Under the pieces are notes generated by a model, which worked only from the letters and a program-made list of their open reading frames with translations, was not told where the DNA came from and did no database searches. Position numbers and translations under genes: made by a program. A DNA stretch of 14,703 bases from JBGTKH01 sp041744735 (GTDB lineage Bacteria; Planctomycetota; Planctomycetia; Pirellulales; Pirellulaceae): assembly GCA_041744735.1 (NCBI GenBank), contig JBGTKH010000250.1, positions 1 to 14,703 of the forward strand. The letters are read 5' to 3'. This document shows, in pieces, positions 13,964 to 14,703 of this stretch; the stretch's first letter is position 1, and each line of letters starts with the position of its first letter.

Positions 13964-14703
13964 ATGATACAAGCACTCGATACAAGCCTTCCCAAATCAA
14001 AAACAGATACCTCAGGCGCGGGACTAATGACCACACGCGTCCGCTCGCTGATTCGCGGAGTCTTTCATCGCGTAAACTACCGCGTCATTCACCGAGACAA
14101 GTTCCCCAAAGGCGACCTGCTGACGTTTTGTAGGAACATCGCGCGGCGTGGATTTTATCCGCGTCATATTGTCGACGTGGGCGCGAACAAAGCTCGCTGG
14201 AGCGGCAAGGCTCGCAAGATCTTCCCACAAGCCACCTTCACCTTGATTGAGCCGCAGATCGAAATGAAGCCGTACCTTGACCGCTTTTGTGCGACGGCCA
14301 AAGATTCTCGCTGGATCAACGCGGGCGTAGGATCTGCCAACGGCACGGCGATTTTTACGGTCCATCCTGATACGGTATCCAGTAGTTTCACAAATACCAA
14401 AGAAGAAGCCGCAGAGAACGGCTGGCAGCAGCGCGAAGTCCCGGTGATTACGTTAGATCACCTTTGTACTAACGTCATTGATTGCATTCCTGAGATGGTA
14501 AAGGTGGATGCCGAGGGGTTTGAGTACGAGATTCTGAAAGGCGCAAAAACACTGTTTGGTAAAACTGAACTGTTCCTTCTTGAGTTGCCGTTCTTCGCAC
14601 CACGTCCGCAAGGTTTAAGCTTCGACCAAATGATCCAAATCATGGCCGATTATGGCTATAAGCCCTACGATTTCACAACCTTTCAGCGGCGCCCTTACGA
14701 CGG
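13964..14703 (+). CDS. FkbM-family methyltransferase (partial, C-terminus outside window)
   Basis: 246 residues are visible from ATG 13964, with an excellent ribosome site AAGGAGG 6 nt upstream; no stop before the right edge. The SAM motif IVDVGANKARWS (69-80) and the diagnostic FkbM strand MVKVDAEGFEYEILKGA (178-194) are clear. FkbM enzymes O-methylate sugars or other polyol and polyketide acceptors and are common in surface-polysaccharide clusters, which fits the neighbours. Motif I has Lys-Ala where Gly-x is common (VDVGAN-x-G). Its wording is more A/T-rich than the genes to the left (AAA, GTA and TTT codons), perhaps a sign of separate acquisition. It starts 29 bp after the glycosyltransferase stop. 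Confidence 0.9.
   Translation, partial: MIQALDTSLPKSKTDTSGAGLMTTRVRSLIRGVFHRVNYRVIHRDKFPKGDLLTFCRNIARRGFYPRHIVDVGANKARWSGKARKIFPQATFTLIEPQIEMKPYLDRFCATAKDSRWINAGVGSANGTAIFTVHPDTVSSSFTNTKEEAAENGWQQREVPVITLDHLCTNVIDCIPEMVKVDAEGFEYEILKGAKTLFGKTELFLLELPFFAPRPQGLSFDQMIQIMADYGYKPYDFTTFQRRPYD

Noticed and set aside
1..14703. CRISPR array, tRNA or rRNA genes, or an intact insertion sequence
   Set aside because: No regularly spaced direct repeats, no tRNA-like cloverleaf with a CCA-type end or anticodon arm, and no transposase frame was found; the repeats seen are isolated palindromes.

Overview
The window looks like a piece of a free-living, moderately GC-rich planctomycete-type genome (Pirellulales-like is my best guess). 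The reasons are the large membrane-anchored protein with a long Gln/Gly/Pro-rich tail, the style of the lipid A-type acyltransferase and glycan genes, and the many short palindromic elements. The assignment is an inference from gene style; there is no rRNA or other marker gene here.

Layout. 1-3027 (minus) is most of a large three-helix membrane protein whose C-terminus lies off the left edge. A 256-bp divergent region (3028-3283) carries two outward-facing -10 boxes around a foldback repeat. 3284-5623 (plus) is a two-gene operon for selenoneine biosynthesis: senA (an EgtB-like selenoneine synthase) and senB (a selenosugar synthase). Neither senC/selD nor egtD is in the window. Four minus-strand genes follow: an LpxL/HtrB-type acyltransferase (9027-8095), a small Rieske ferredoxin (7964-7650), a tandem-GNAT protein (7538-6573) and a PhnD-like binding protein (6422-5562), whose end overlaps the end of senB by 62 bp. 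9254-9925 (plus) is a DtxR/MntR-type metal-dependent regulator, divergent from the acyltransferase. 10069 to the right edge (plus) is a surface-glycan type cluster: sugar-nucleotide epimerase, SAM methyltransferase, unusual glycosyltransferase, FkbM-type methyltransferase (cut by the window edge).

The most interesting structure is not a gene. Three elements, each exactly 45 nt, begin with GTAG, end with CTAC and fold into paired hairpins (3800-3844, 7593-7637, 9061-9105). A related GGAG-footed pair sits at 7977-8087. GTAG or GGAG at the foot of a hairpin is the hallmark of REP/REPIN elements moved by RAYT transposases. One 45-nt copy lies inside the senA reading frame, as exactly 15 codons in the linker between the two catalytic domains, and is 80% identical without gaps to the intergenic copy at 9061. 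This resembles the in-gene palindromic elements known from Rickettsia. A second copy supplies a spurious N-terminal extension to the acyltransferase frame.

Gene co-operation. SenB is expected to make a selenosugar from selenophosphate and a UDP-sugar, and SenA to join it to hercynine. The right-hand cluster probably decorates an exported polysaccharide. I see no functional link between those two modules.
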